The notes beneath the pieces are model-generated. The model had not been told where the DNA came from and made no database searches. It worked only from the letters and a program-made list of their open reading frames with translations. DNA of 43,100 nt from Thermoplasmata archaeon (GTDB taxonomy: Archaea; Thermoplasmatota; Thermoplasmata; Thermoplasmatales; Thermoplasmataceae): positions 1 through 43,100 of the forward strand of contig JAKAAY010000013.1 in NCBI GenBank assembly GCA_021802055.1. The letters are read 5' to 3'. Of this stretch, positions 1 through 7,281 are shown piece after piece. Each line of letters begins with the position of its first letter. The stretch's first letter is position 1. The translations under genes were made by a program, and so were the position numbers.

Positions 1-210
1 AATTCTGTATCCCCCGGATTCATCATGACGGACATGAACCGCGGAGGCTGGGAGGATAGCCAATTCAGGTCGAAAGTCGAAAAAATGACTCCGCTTGGAA
101 GATGGGGCGTGGTGCGGGACATATCGGCCATGGTTTGCTTCCTTATGTCTGAGAAAGCCTCCTTCATAACGGGATCTAATTTCGTTGTCGACGGGGGTAT
201 ATCCATTTAA
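1..210 (+). CDS. SDR-family oxidoreductase, C-terminal fragment
   Basis: The gene enters from the left edge, and only about the last 69 codons are visible in frame from base 1. The segment opens with NSVSPGFIMTDM, which matches the conserved SPG[FW]xxT element after the catalytic YxxxK region of classical short-chain dehydrogenases/reductases. It ends with a FLMSEKASFITGS..VVDGG tail, the usual C-terminus of FabG-like NAD(P)-dependent enzymes. The catalytic Ser-Tyr-Lys and the Rossmann glycine motif lie outside the window, so the substrate cannot be judged. Family assignment is firm; specific function is unknown. Confidence 0.85.
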   Translation, partial: NSVSPGFIMTDMNRGGWEDSQFRSKVEKMTPLGRWGVVRDISAMVCFLMSEKASFITGSNFVVDGGISI

Positions 211-860
211 TAACGGGATAATAGCAGTTGATGCATATTCTCGCAATGGCATTGAAATTCAGGCATGAAACTCCTCCTGTGAAAACATGAGGAAGTCGTG
301 CATGAAAATCCCCATGCAGCGGTTGATCCGTAAGGACTTCAGCATGAGGTTGGGAATGTCTCCGTTCCGCAGTCTGTGCAGAGGAACGGATTGAAGATGT
401 ATCCACATTGCATACAGACAGGGATGCATGCAAGTGGAGCACTGATACCCACAGAGGCGCAACTTTCAGGACTGGAAAGACGCCAGAACCCGGTAATGGG
501 TTCCCGCAAAACCGTCCGGACCGTGAGGAATGAAGACGAAAAACGGAGCAAAAGTGAGAACCCCACATGCTTTAGCTGCGGGAGCATGTCAGCCATAACC
601 CACTTTCGAGGTCATTTGCACAAGTTGTTGTAATTTTGAAAAGATCCTGTTCGAATATGCGTACTCTCCATGCTCCCCGCCATTCCCGTTAAGTCCAAAT
701 CATAAGATGAAAGAAGTTTTTCCTGTAATTCTTTATCTTGGGAGCTCCAACGTGGGGTAAGACCCCTTGTGTCACCCACAGGCCGTTGGGACATAACCTG
801 GCCGACCAAATCCCACATCGAGCATTGCCTTAACAAAGGAAGACTTAAGTTTTCTGCGCC
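211..860. other. gene-poor stretch, possible decayed transposase ends
   Basis: No intact gene was found in about 650 bases. A plus-strand reading frame (376-633) contains a stretch with GMHASGALIPTEAQLSG and later NPTCFSCGS, whose style recalls the low-complexity C-termini of IS200/IS605 TnpB proteins. A minus-strand frame (612-800) has a similar look (GLTPRWSSQDKELQ). Neither has a start, a promoter or a recognisable catalytic domain. A nested inverted repeat lies at 747-757/775-789 (CCAACG with CGTTGG, TGGG with CCCA). The transposon origin is an inference from style only. Confidence 0.25.
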
Positions 861-864
861 AAAT

Positions 865-874
865 CTATAAACGT
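865..874 (+). promoter_or_regulatory. TATA-like box of the cobT-like gene
   Basis: CTATAAACGT is centred about 24 nt before the ATG at 893. This is the spacing expected if transcription starts at or next to the start codon, giving a leaderless mRNA. No Shine-Dalgarno sequence lies before the ATG, which agrees. Confidence 0.5.
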
Positions 875-892
875 ATAACAACTGCCCAGCAA

Positions 893-1933
893 ATGGCTTT
901 TGTTGATGCTCATGACTCGTCATCTAAAGCACTTAGGGAAATTTCCAAGGAAAACAGCATATTCGTCCTCGCTGCAGGAACCACAGAATTATCAAAGATA
1001 CCAGGCATAACTGCTGCCGGAGCATCTCCTGAACTTACCCGCCTTACCCCTGCCGTGGACGCTGAGATAATGTATGCCGGTAGATGCATAAGTCTGGATG
1101 TTCCGCCAATGACTCCTGAAGGCATTCCAACGCCTGCCCTGATTTCCAGGGCATGTATCTCACTCCTAGGAATGCCAGTCCTGATTGTGGACGCAGGGTT
1201 CACGCTATATCCTAAGGTTCCCCATGTCAGGAGCAATCTTGGTTCCTCACTTGATCCGAGAACGTCGCCTGCACTTCCTGCGTACGAAGATGCTGTCGCT
1301 CTTGGAAAATATATCGCGACCCTTCTCGACGGAAAGTACAGCAACATAATCATGGCTGAAAGCATCCCGGGAGGCACCACAACAGCATATTTCATCCTCA
1401 AGTTGCTTGGTCACAACGTAAAGTCCAGCAGCAGCATGCCGGTAGATCCTGATGCTCTGAAGCAGGAGATTTTCCAATCCGCGACGGAGAACCTTGGTGC
1501 ACCCAATTCACCTTCAGAGATCATGAGAAATTTCGGAGATTACGTGACTTCTACCACCGTGTCAGCTGCTCTTAACATACACTCCTCAAGAGTGTTTCTT
1601 TCCGGAGGTACTCAGATGGTGGCTGCATACCTGCTTGCCAGGAGGATGGGAAAGGGAGACGATATGTACCTCGGCACTTCCAGGTGGGTAAGGGAACACA
1701 GGCCGGAAACTGTGTCACTGGTCCCCAGGGAGAATCTGATCATATCCAACCCTGATTTCAGCGGGTTACATCACCCGGGACTCACTGAATATGAAAGAGG
1801 TCATGTTAAGGAGGGAGTCGGCATGGGATTTGCCCTCGCTCTGGGAAGAGGTGCGGTTGGATCTGATTCTGAACTTTACCGGGCTATAACCAGGCTTTAT
1901 CAGTCATTTCTCCAGACAGGTCATGATCGCTAA
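893..1933 (+). CDS. cobT: CobT-like nicotinate-nucleotide phosphoribosyltransferase family (UPF0284)
   Basis: The 346-residue protein matches the archaeal UPF0284/TIGR00303 family, distantly related to CobT. CobT moves phosphoribose from nicotinate mononucleotide to the lower-ligand base in cobalamin assembly. Visible family hallmarks are the glycine-rich ESIPGGTTTAYFIL near residue 160, FLSGGTQM near 238, and the C-terminal KEGVGMGFALA. The length is normal for the family. The ATG at 893 is chosen because a TATA-like box sits 24 nt upstream. The stop overlaps that of the convergent permease. The btu/cobY operon 1.5 kb away supports a role in corrinoid salvage. The biochemical role of this archaeal branch is less certain than for bacterial CobT. 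Confidence 0.75.
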   Translation: MAFVDAHDSSSKALREISKENSIFVLAAGTTELSKIPGITAAGASPELTRLTPAVDAEIMYAGRCISLDVPPMTPEGIPTPALISRACISLLGMPVLIVDAGFTLYPKVPHVRSNLGSSLDPRTSPALPAYEDAVALGKYIATLLDGKYSNIIMAESIPGGTTTAYFILKLLGHNVKSSSSMPVDPDALKQEIFQSATENLGAPNSPSEIMRNFGDYVTSTTVSAALNIHSSRVFLSGGTQMVAAYLLARRMGKGDDMYLGTSRWVREHRPETVSLVPRENLIISNPDFSGLHHPGLTEYERGHVKEGVGMGFALALGRGAVGSDSELYRAITRLYQSFLQTGHDR

Positions 1934-3297
1934 CTGCCAGTGATATTAATTTCCGAATACCATTTTCTCCATGCTTTCTTTCCCGCCGCAGTAATTAGAA
2001 TAGAAGCCGCCACAATCAACCCTACAGATGCTATGGAGATCATAAGGGGAGACCCAGGCGTGGCATCTGAAATGAGTGAGAAGAGGATGGTGACAGCGAG
2101 GAGAATTGCTGAACCAAGAGCTGCTATAAACCCTTTGCTTGTCAGGTTTTTTCCCGATATCTTCATCAGGGAAAATGCTGCAATGAGATGCAGTACCATG
2201 TAGGCGATAGATACCACGGCAGCTATCACAATAAATGCGTTTACCGGACCAAGATAATATGTGGAAGCGACCACGATACATCCTCCCAAAAACACCACTG
2301 TTAAAAGCATGTAAGTACGGCCAAACCAGCTGAATGGTATGATCTCATGAACCACCATCTTTCGGAGGTTGTTCAGAAGTGCGTTGGTGTATGAAACCGA
2401 AAGATTTGTAGCACTCAGCACCGCAATTAAAGCGAACGCTACGTAAACGGCATAGGACAGATCGCTCCTGATGGCTGTAGTAATATAGATCGGGTCAGAT
2501 GTATACGCAGCTATCCCGGTCTGACCAAGAAAAGAAACCATGGAAAACGCCGAGATTATCATCAGGAGCCCTGTCGCGATATATGAGTACTTTATCCCTC
2601 TTGGAATCGTCTCCCTGCTGTTCTCAGTATCTTCAGAGAGAAATATGGACGAACCATTGCCAGCAAAAGCCAGAACCCCGAACACAACCCCGCTGAATAT
2701 GGAAAGAAAAGGAGTGCTGCCGGAAAAGGTAGGCACCAGGATTCCATGGGCCCTGTACAGAAAAAGGATATCTATCGCCACGATGAATAGAAACTCCACT
2801 GCACCTGCAAGTACAGTGTACTTTATGGATCTGCCGAGGCCCAGGGAGACAATTCCACACACGACCATGAGAAAAATTATTGGTACAATATAGATCATAA
2901 CTTGTATCTGAGATGGCCCCAACGGCAGAAGATAAGTTATAAAATAGGATACAAACAATGAAATATCCGGCACCACAAGTACTGCGTAAGCCACGTACAT
3001 TATGGATACCACAACCCCGACACCCTTTCCAAAGCTGCTGGCTGCAAAAAAGTAATATCCTCCATTGGAACGGAATCTTGAGGCGAGGCTGTATACCACG
3101 TACATGATACCGGATGTTATGAGGAATGCCAGGATCATGACGAAGCCCAGATACAAGCCTGCGTATACCGCAATGGCAGAAAACAGTGCGGCGATGTCCA
3201 GCATCGGGCCAACAGACGTGAAGGACTGCATGAAGGCCCCCTTGAATTTTATTGCAGTGCCAGAGCCTGTCTTGCCATTGCTTTCTTGCGTTGCCAT
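1930..3297 (-). CDS. APC-superfamily amino acid/polyamine-type permease
   Basis: A membrane protein of about 455 residues with roughly 12 hydrophobic helices. It has the APC-superfamily layout, including an early segment SVGPMLDIAALFSAIAVYAG, a SNGGYYFFAAS motif after helix 2 and FLSEDTENSRETIPRGI after helix 6 (APC proteins typically have a GFE-x-DE..P..IP element there). It probably imports an amino acid or other amine; the substrate cannot be read. ATG at 3297 (MATQESN) is chosen because residues before it look non-conserved, though ATGs at 3342 and 3330 are in frame. It lies 104 nt downstream of cobY on the same strand and may be the last gene of that operon. Its stop overlaps the CobT-like gene. 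Confidence 0.75.
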   Translation of the reverse strand: MATQESNGKTGSGTAIKFKGAFMQSFTSVGPMLDIAALFSAIAVYAGLYLGFVMILAFLITSGIMYVVYSLASRFRSNGGYYFFAASSFGKGVGVVVSIMYVAYAVLVVPDISLFVSYFITYLLPLGPSQIQVMIYIVPIIFLMVVCGIVSLGLGRSIKYTVLAGAVEFLFIVAIDILFLYRAHGILVPTFSGSTPFLSIFSGVVFGVLAFAGNGSSIFLSEDTENSRETIPRGIKYSYIATGLLMIISAFSMVSFLGQTGIAAYTSDPIYITTAIRSDLSYAVYVAFALIAVLSATNLSVSYTNALLNNLRKMVVHEIIPFSWFGRTYMLLTVVFLGGCIVVASTYYLGPVNAFIVIAAVVSIAYMVLHLIAAFSLMKISGKNLTSKGFIAALGSAILLAVTILFSLISDATPGSPLMISIASVGLIVAASILITAAGKKAWRKWYSEINITGS

Positions 3298-3401
3298 CCT
3301 AATCGTCTTCCACCAGAATGCAGGTTGCATTGCAAACGCCACCGGCAGAAAGTCTGCCCTTGTATCCTGAGCCCAGGGAAATCAAGCCTGCCCGTAGCGT
3401 G

Positions 3402-3968
3402 TCAGTGCTCATATTGCTTCCCCGCTCTTTCCTCAAACAACTTCTCAGCTCTTTCGAAATCGGATGCCGTATTGACGTTCACAACAGCATCTTGCGGAAA
3501 ATCGATCGCATCATAGGAAAGTTCCTTTGCGTCCATGGGGCGGTGCCTGATGAGGCAAATTCCGGTAATGTTTCCCCCAGCGGACAGGTTGACCAGATCG
3601 CACTCTAGCTCCACAGCCCTGGATAGGAAAGAGGTCAGAACCTGTTCATCCGGGATCGCCAGGTCCCCGGGGATCACCAGAAGTGGATATTCCTTCACGC
3701 GGATGTATGAACGAGAAAGGTCTTCATAATAGGACCTTCCCGCTCCATATATGATGGAAGCGCCGTACGTTGAGGCCAGCCTTTCCAGTTGTGGGATTTG
3801 CCCTGAGGTGCAGACATAGATGGCACGTGAAAGCATGCAAGCTGCCTGGAGGATCCTTTCCACCAGGGGAGTGCCTCCTGCGTTCATCATGTATTTTTCA
3901 GCCAGGCCCATTCTGGTGCCCTTGCCGCCGGCCATTACAAGAACCGATGGAACGGTAATCCTCACCAA
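3402..3968 (-). CDS. cobY: adenosylcobinamide-phosphate guanylyltransferase, CobY type
   Basis: A 188-residue nucleotidyltransferase with the signature AGGKGTRM at residues 13-20, the pyrophosphorylase-type GTP-binding loop. Length and layout match archaeal CobY, which makes adenosylcobinamide-GDP from adenosylcobinamide phosphate and GTP and replaces bacterial CobU. A general MobA/GlmU-like transferase is the alternative, but the btuF-btuC-btuD genes just upstream in the same operon favour CobY. The start is TTG at 3968, or GTG at 3965. A GGAG Shine-Dalgarno lies 7 nt before the TTG, inside the end of a 23-codon ORF. Confidence 0.75.
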   Translation of the reverse strand: MVRITVPSVLVMAGGKGTRMGLAEKYMMNAGGTPLVERILQAACMLSRAIYVCTSGQIPQLERLASTYGASIIYGAGRSYYEDLSRSYIRVKEYPLLVIPGDLAIPDEQVLTSFLSRAVELECDLVNLSAGGNITGICLIRHRPMDAKELSYDAIDFPQDAVVNVNTASDFERAEKLFEERAGKQYEH

Positions 3969-3971
3969 ATC

Positions 3972-4043
3972 TCATCTCCCTTTTGCGAACCTGAGATTCC
4001 AGTCGTCCGGGACCTTGTCATGCAGCTGATCACGAGGAGTCAC
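3972..4043 (-). CDS. 23-residue ORF between btuD and cobY
   Basis: A very short ORF starts with GTG, overlapping the btuD stop in a GTGA junction, and ends 3 nt before the cobY TTG. The peptide (VTPRDQLHDK... ending FAKGR) is charged and has no membrane segment. It matches no family I recognise. The exact stop/start overlap is the same arrangement as at other real gene junctions in this window. It could be a translated coupling ORF that carries ribosomes from btuD to cobY, a gene remnant, or chance. Confidence 0.35.
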   Translation of the reverse strand: MTPRDQLHDKVPDDWNLRFAKGR

Positions 4044-4804
4044 ACCACTCTTTCCTGAATGGCCATGGATTCCTCGGGTACCATTCGTCTCCCCTCGGGG
4101 GAGTCGTACTCTGCGAACCTGACGCCGTATGTTCTGTATATGTTCTCAACGGTAATCACATCACCGACAGTCCCGTAAGCCACCTGGACGCCCTTTTTCA
4201 TGAGCAGGGCCGAATCTGCAAGCCTGAGGAGTCCGTTGATATCGTGCATGGTCACTATGACAAGCCGATCCTCATCTCTCAACTTCCTTATTGTGCGGGC
4301 AATTCTCATTTCCTTGTCGACATCCAGGAACGAGAACGGCTCGTCGAAAAGGCAAACCTTCGTATTCTGGTAAAGGAGTGCAGACAGCATCACAAGTCTC
4401 TTTTCGCCGCCGCTGAGCTCATGGAACGGCCTCCCTCCAAGTTCTGCGATTCCGACGGACTCCAGCACTCTGTCAATGTTATCCTCCCTTCCACCTATGA
4501 AATATCCTGAAGTCCTTATGACATCTTTTACACCAAAATTGAATGGTGCAGGGGTTTCCTGGAACAGTATTGAAATTTTGCCTGCCCGTTCCCTCAGCGA
4601 CATGGAGGAAATGTCCCTTCCGTCAATGGTCATAGTCCCGGAATCTGGGGGGAGAATGCCGGCCATTACCTTCAACAGAGTACTCTTCCCGGCCCCGTTT
4701 GGCCCGGCAATGCCGAGAATTCCACCATCTTCAGCCCTGATAGAGATACCCTCCAGCCTGAATGTTCCCCTCCTCTTTGAAACTGAAACCAGTTCAAGAC
4801 TCAT
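4040..4804 (-). CDS. btuD: ABC transporter ATPase, vitamin B12/iron-siderophore type
   Basis: A 254-residue ATPase of the FecCD/BtuCD import family. Walker A GPNGAGKST is at residues 34-42, the signature LSGGEKR near 130, Walker B CLFDEPFSFLD near 151-161, and the switch histidine in VTMHDINGLL. It powers the permease encoded just upstream, whose 3' end it overlaps by 11 nt, pointing to translational coupling. Family knowledge alone cannot separate corrinoid from Fe(III)-chelate uptake. The downstream cobY gene and the CobT-like gene make corrinoid the better reading. Confidence 0.8.
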   Translation of the reverse strand: MSLELVSVSKRRGTFRLEGISIRAEDGGILGIAGPNGAGKSTLLKVMAGILPPDSGTMTIDGRDISSMSLRERAGKISILFQETPAPFNFGVKDVIRTSGYFIGGREDNIDRVLESVGIAELGGRPFHELSGGEKRLVMLSALLYQNTKVCLFDEPFSFLDVDKEMRIARTIRKLRDEDRLVIVTMHDINGLLRLADSALLMKKGVQVAYGTVGDVITVENIYRTYGVRFAEYDSPEGRRMVPEESMAIQERVV

Positions 4805-5867
4805 AGAAACCCCCGGCCAGCCTGACCATAAGGAACATGAAGAAAGGGACGCCGATGAGGCTGGTTATTATCCCGATGGGTATGACCTCTCCCCCAAAGA
4901 GTCTGGAATGAGCAATATCTTCTGATATCAGGAGAAAGACGCTTCCCAGGACGGCAGAGGCAGGAACAACACTCCTGTTGGACCCCCCAAATATTATCCT
5001 GCTGACATGGGGAATCACCAGTCCTACAAATCCAATGAGTCCTGCCACCGCAACGCAAGAAGATACTCCCAGAGTTATGGTGGCTATAAGAAGAATCTTG
5101 GTTCGTTCCACACTCACTCCCACCGAAGAAGCATATTCTTCGCCCATCTGAAAGGCATCGAGCTCCCTGGAGTAGAGCAGGGACACCATGATCATGAGGA
5201 TGTTGATCCCCGTTATGATTTCCACCTTCGGCCACGTCATTTCCTGGAGTGACCCCAGCAGCCAGAAGAACACAGCCCCCTGGAGACGGATGTTGCTGAA
5301 GAGAAGGAAAGCCACAATGGCCGACACAAATAACGAGATCGCTATGCCCATCAGCAGCAGGTATACCATCGGCACCTTACCCCTCCTGATGGAGGCAAAG
5401 TAGACCAGGAAAACAACAAGGAGCGAAAAAATGAAGGCCATTCCCCCCACAGTGTATGCCCCGAATATATACACTGATCCGGCAATAGCAAGCACTGCAC
5501 CCAGCGCTGCCCCGCTGGATATACCGATGACGTATGGCTCCGTTATGGGATTTTTGAAAATCGATTGAATTACGGCGCCGCCCACTCCAAGGGATGCCCC
5601 TATTACGACGGCCCCCAGGATCTGGGGCTCCCTCAGAAGAACGACTATTTCATACTGGACCTGACTGAACCCGGAAGCAAAGTGTGCTCCAAGAAAAGGG
5701 ATCTGGCTCAGAATGATCTCCGCAACAATCATGGGTGGAATCTGCACTGTTCCAATGCTCAGCGACACTATCAGGACGACAAAGAAGATCACCGCAATTA
5801 CCGCACTCCTTGTCGAGAGCTGCGACCTGCGTCCTGACACCAATGAAGTCAAATATTTACCGTGCAT
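4794..5867 (-). CDS. btuC: ABC transporter permease, BtuC/FecCD family
   Basis: A permease of about 357 residues with around nine or ten hydrophobic helices and FecCD/BtuC family landmarks: GASLGVGGAVIQSIFKNPITEPYVIGISSGAALGA-type residues after helix 2 (the family's GAxLAxxGxxxQxxxxNPLAxPxxLGxxxGA), GLIGFVGLVIPH near residue 275, and a closing RLAGG segment. ATG at 5867 is preferred over the GTG directly before it. The gene follows btuF by 16 nt and overlaps btuD. The product would form the channel for a periplasm-side-loaded corrinoid or metal chelate. Confidence 0.82.
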   Translation of the reverse strand: MHGKYLTSLVSGRRSQLSTRSAVIAVIFFVVLIVSLSIGTVQIPPMIVAEIILSQIPFLGAHFASGFSQVQYEIVVLLREPQILGAVVIGASLGVGGAVIQSIFKNPITEPYVIGISSGAALGAVLAIAGSVYIFGAYTVGGMAFIFSLLVVFLVYFASIRRGKVPMVYLLLMGIAISLFVSAIVAFLLFSNIRLQGAVFFWLLGSLQEMTWPKVEIITGINILMIMVSLLYSRELDAFQMGEEYASSVGVSVERTKILLIATITLGVSSCVAVAGLIGFVGLVIPHVSRIIFGGSNRSVVPASAVLGSVFLLISEDIAHSRLFGGEVIPIGIITSLIGVPFFMFLMVRLAGGFYES

Positions 5868-5883
5868 CACTGTTACTCTCTAC

Positions 5884-6870
5884 CTAGCTTGACGGCCATG
5901 GTGGATACTGCAGACTGATGGGGAACTGGGATATGCTAAGCTGTATTCCCGGATAGACCTGTTCGGCGAGCCATTGAATTGCATAGACTACCCTGAAATC
6001 AGGTTCGTTGAAGAAACTGTCGTTGAATATGGCGTAAACCTTCTGTGGTGATGAAGTCATGGCACTTGTCTGGTTAAATGGCGCCGCTGTCACGTCGCTG
6101 TATGGTACATACTGGTCCAGCAGGATGATGTCAGGCGACTCGCTGGCGATGAGTTCCGCACTAACGGTATAGTATCCCGGGCTATTTGCGATATTTTTGA
6201 GATCCAGGATGGAGAAATACTGGTTAATGAAAGTGTCATTACCTGAGGTCCAGATGCCTCCGCACGCGGAAAGATAGTAAAACACAGATTGTCCCCTGTT
6301 TGTCTGAAGCGAGATCTGGTTCCGGACATTCGCAAGATTTTCCTGCATCCAGTTATTGATCAGTGTGGCATTGGACTGGGTACCAGTGAGGATACCCAGC
6401 ATCGTTGTCAGGTTTTCAATCTGAGTGAAGTTTTCGGGGTTATCCAGGATGAAGGGTATGTGCAGCGTGTCGTTAATGTACGTCCCATAAGTGGGCATGG
6501 ACGTTCCGTATCCAAGTACTACCTGTGGCGATAGGTTGAGAATTTCCTCATAATTTACACTGTATGAGTCCCCTACGTTTGGAGCCGTCTCATGAGGGGG
6601 ATAGCAGTCGAACTGGTTTCCTCCAACGAGGTACCTGTAAGAGCCGAGTGCATACAATATCGCTGTTGCGGAAGGGTCAAGGCTCACGATCCTGGTTACC
6701 GGATGCTGGAAAGTGAAGGTCCTTCCCAGCGAATCCGTAACGGTTATTTTTCCTGCTGAAGCGGAGTTGCTCTTCTGGGTTACAACCCCCACGGAAATCA
6801 GGGCAGATGTAACTACGATAATTGCAGCTACAAGCGCCCACATCTTTTTGTCCATAAGTTTTTCGCTCAT
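5884..6870 (-). CDS. btuF: ABC transporter substrate-binding protein, BtuF type
   Basis: A 328-residue extracytoplasmic binding protein. The N-terminus has a short basic segment and a hydrophobic helix at residues 11-30, acting as signal or membrane anchor, followed by a Ser/Ala linker. The mature part begins ITVTDSLGRTFTFQHPVTRIVSLDPSATAI, the standard opening of BtuF/FhuD-type class III proteins. SPQVVLGYG and ESPDIILLD are the usual core strands of the two lobes. First gene of the btuFCD-cobY operon. Corrinoid as ligand is inferred from context, since heme and siderophore binders share the fold. Confidence 0.8.
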   Translation of the reverse strand: MSEKLMDKKMWALVAAIIVVTSALISVGVVTQKSNSASAGKITVTDSLGRTFTFQHPVTRIVSLDPSATAILYALGSYRYLVGGNQFDCYPPHETAPNVGDSYSVNYEEILNLSPQVVLGYGTSMPTYGTYINDTLHIPFILDNPENFTQIENLTTMLGILTGTQSNATLINNWMQENLANVRNQISLQTNRGQSVFYYLSACGGIWTSGNDTFINQYFSILDLKNIANSPGYYTVSAELIASESPDIILLDQYVPYSDVTAAPFNQTSAMTSSPQKVYAIFNDSFFNEPDFRVVYAIQWLAEQVYPGIQLSISQFPISLQYPPWPSS

Positions 6871-6885
6871 GTCAATTCACATTTT

Positions 6886-6922
6886 TTTAATAAAAGTGAA
6901 ATAGTTCTGATATTAATAAGCG
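6886..6922 (-). promoter_or_regulatory. promoter region of the btuF operon
   Basis: Reading on the minus strand, two TATA-like elements precede btuF: TTATTAATAT around 6912-6921 and TTTTATTAA around 6888-6896. Either could place the start a few bases before or at the ATG at 6870. I see no cobalamin-riboswitch-like conserved box between here and the start codon. Confidence 0.4.
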
Positions 6923-6937
6923 TTTTCCGCATGATAG

Positions 6938-6946
6938 CTTTTTAAT
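6938..6946 (+). promoter_or_regulatory. TATA-like box of the SRP RNA gene
   Basis: CTTTTTAAT is centred about 25 nt before the apparent 5' end of the 7S RNA near 6966. It lies back to back with the btuF promoter. Confidence 0.5.
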
Positions 6947-6963
6947 CAGGACGTTATCTGGAC

Positions 6964-7272
6964 TGGCCGGGCTTGGCCGGGAAGTTAGGCACTTCCTCTT
7001 ACCTGAAGTCTATATGCAGGGGTGACGGTCTCATGAGGGCAACCAGACTTCTGGCAGGCCCTGTGGAGCCATTGATGGTCTGTCTCATCGGATCGCAGGT
7101 TCCATGTTCCGACCTCAAAGGAGGACGGGAACTGGATCAGCGTGTTGAATCCGCCAGAACCGGAAGGGGGCAACGGTAAGCACGACTCGCGATGCTGATG
7201 AGGTGCGGATCTGAGGTGAAACAGGGGGCACCTTCCAGGACATCTGGACTGAGTGGGATGTGCCCGGCATCC
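6964..7272 (+). ncRNA. signal recognition particle 7S RNA (archaeal type)
   Basis: This region has no supported ORF but carries the hallmarks of archaeal SRP RNA. The 5' part GGGCTTGGCCGGG..GTTAGGC resembles the Alu-domain start of archaeal 7S RNA. CCGGGC at 6967-6972 can pair with GCCCGG at 7262-7267, closing the molecule. The S domain near 7150-7215 has CCGGAAGGGGGCAACGGTAAGC, the helix 8 GGAA loop and asymmetric-loop sequence that binds SRP54 and is nearly universal. The length of about 310 nt fits. The RNA scaffolds SRP19 and SRP54 for co-translational membrane targeting. Ends are approximate. The HD gene ATG is about 10 nt after the 3' end. Confidence 0.88.
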
Positions 7273-7281
7273 TGATGAACT

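Noticed and set aside
612-923. 103-codon minus-strand frame opposite the cobT promoter
   Set aside because: It overlaps the promoter and start of the CobT-like gene, lacks its own promoter or RBS, and has no recognisable domain.
3297-3342. Longer N-terminus for the APC permease (MAFAMQPAFWW...)
   Set aside because: The extension looks non-conserved for the family; ATG 3297 fits better, though not proven.
6871-6965. Cobalamin riboswitch upstream of btuF
   Set aside because: The stretch is short and AT-rich, with no B12-box-like conserved sequence, and the TATA boxes leave almost no leader.
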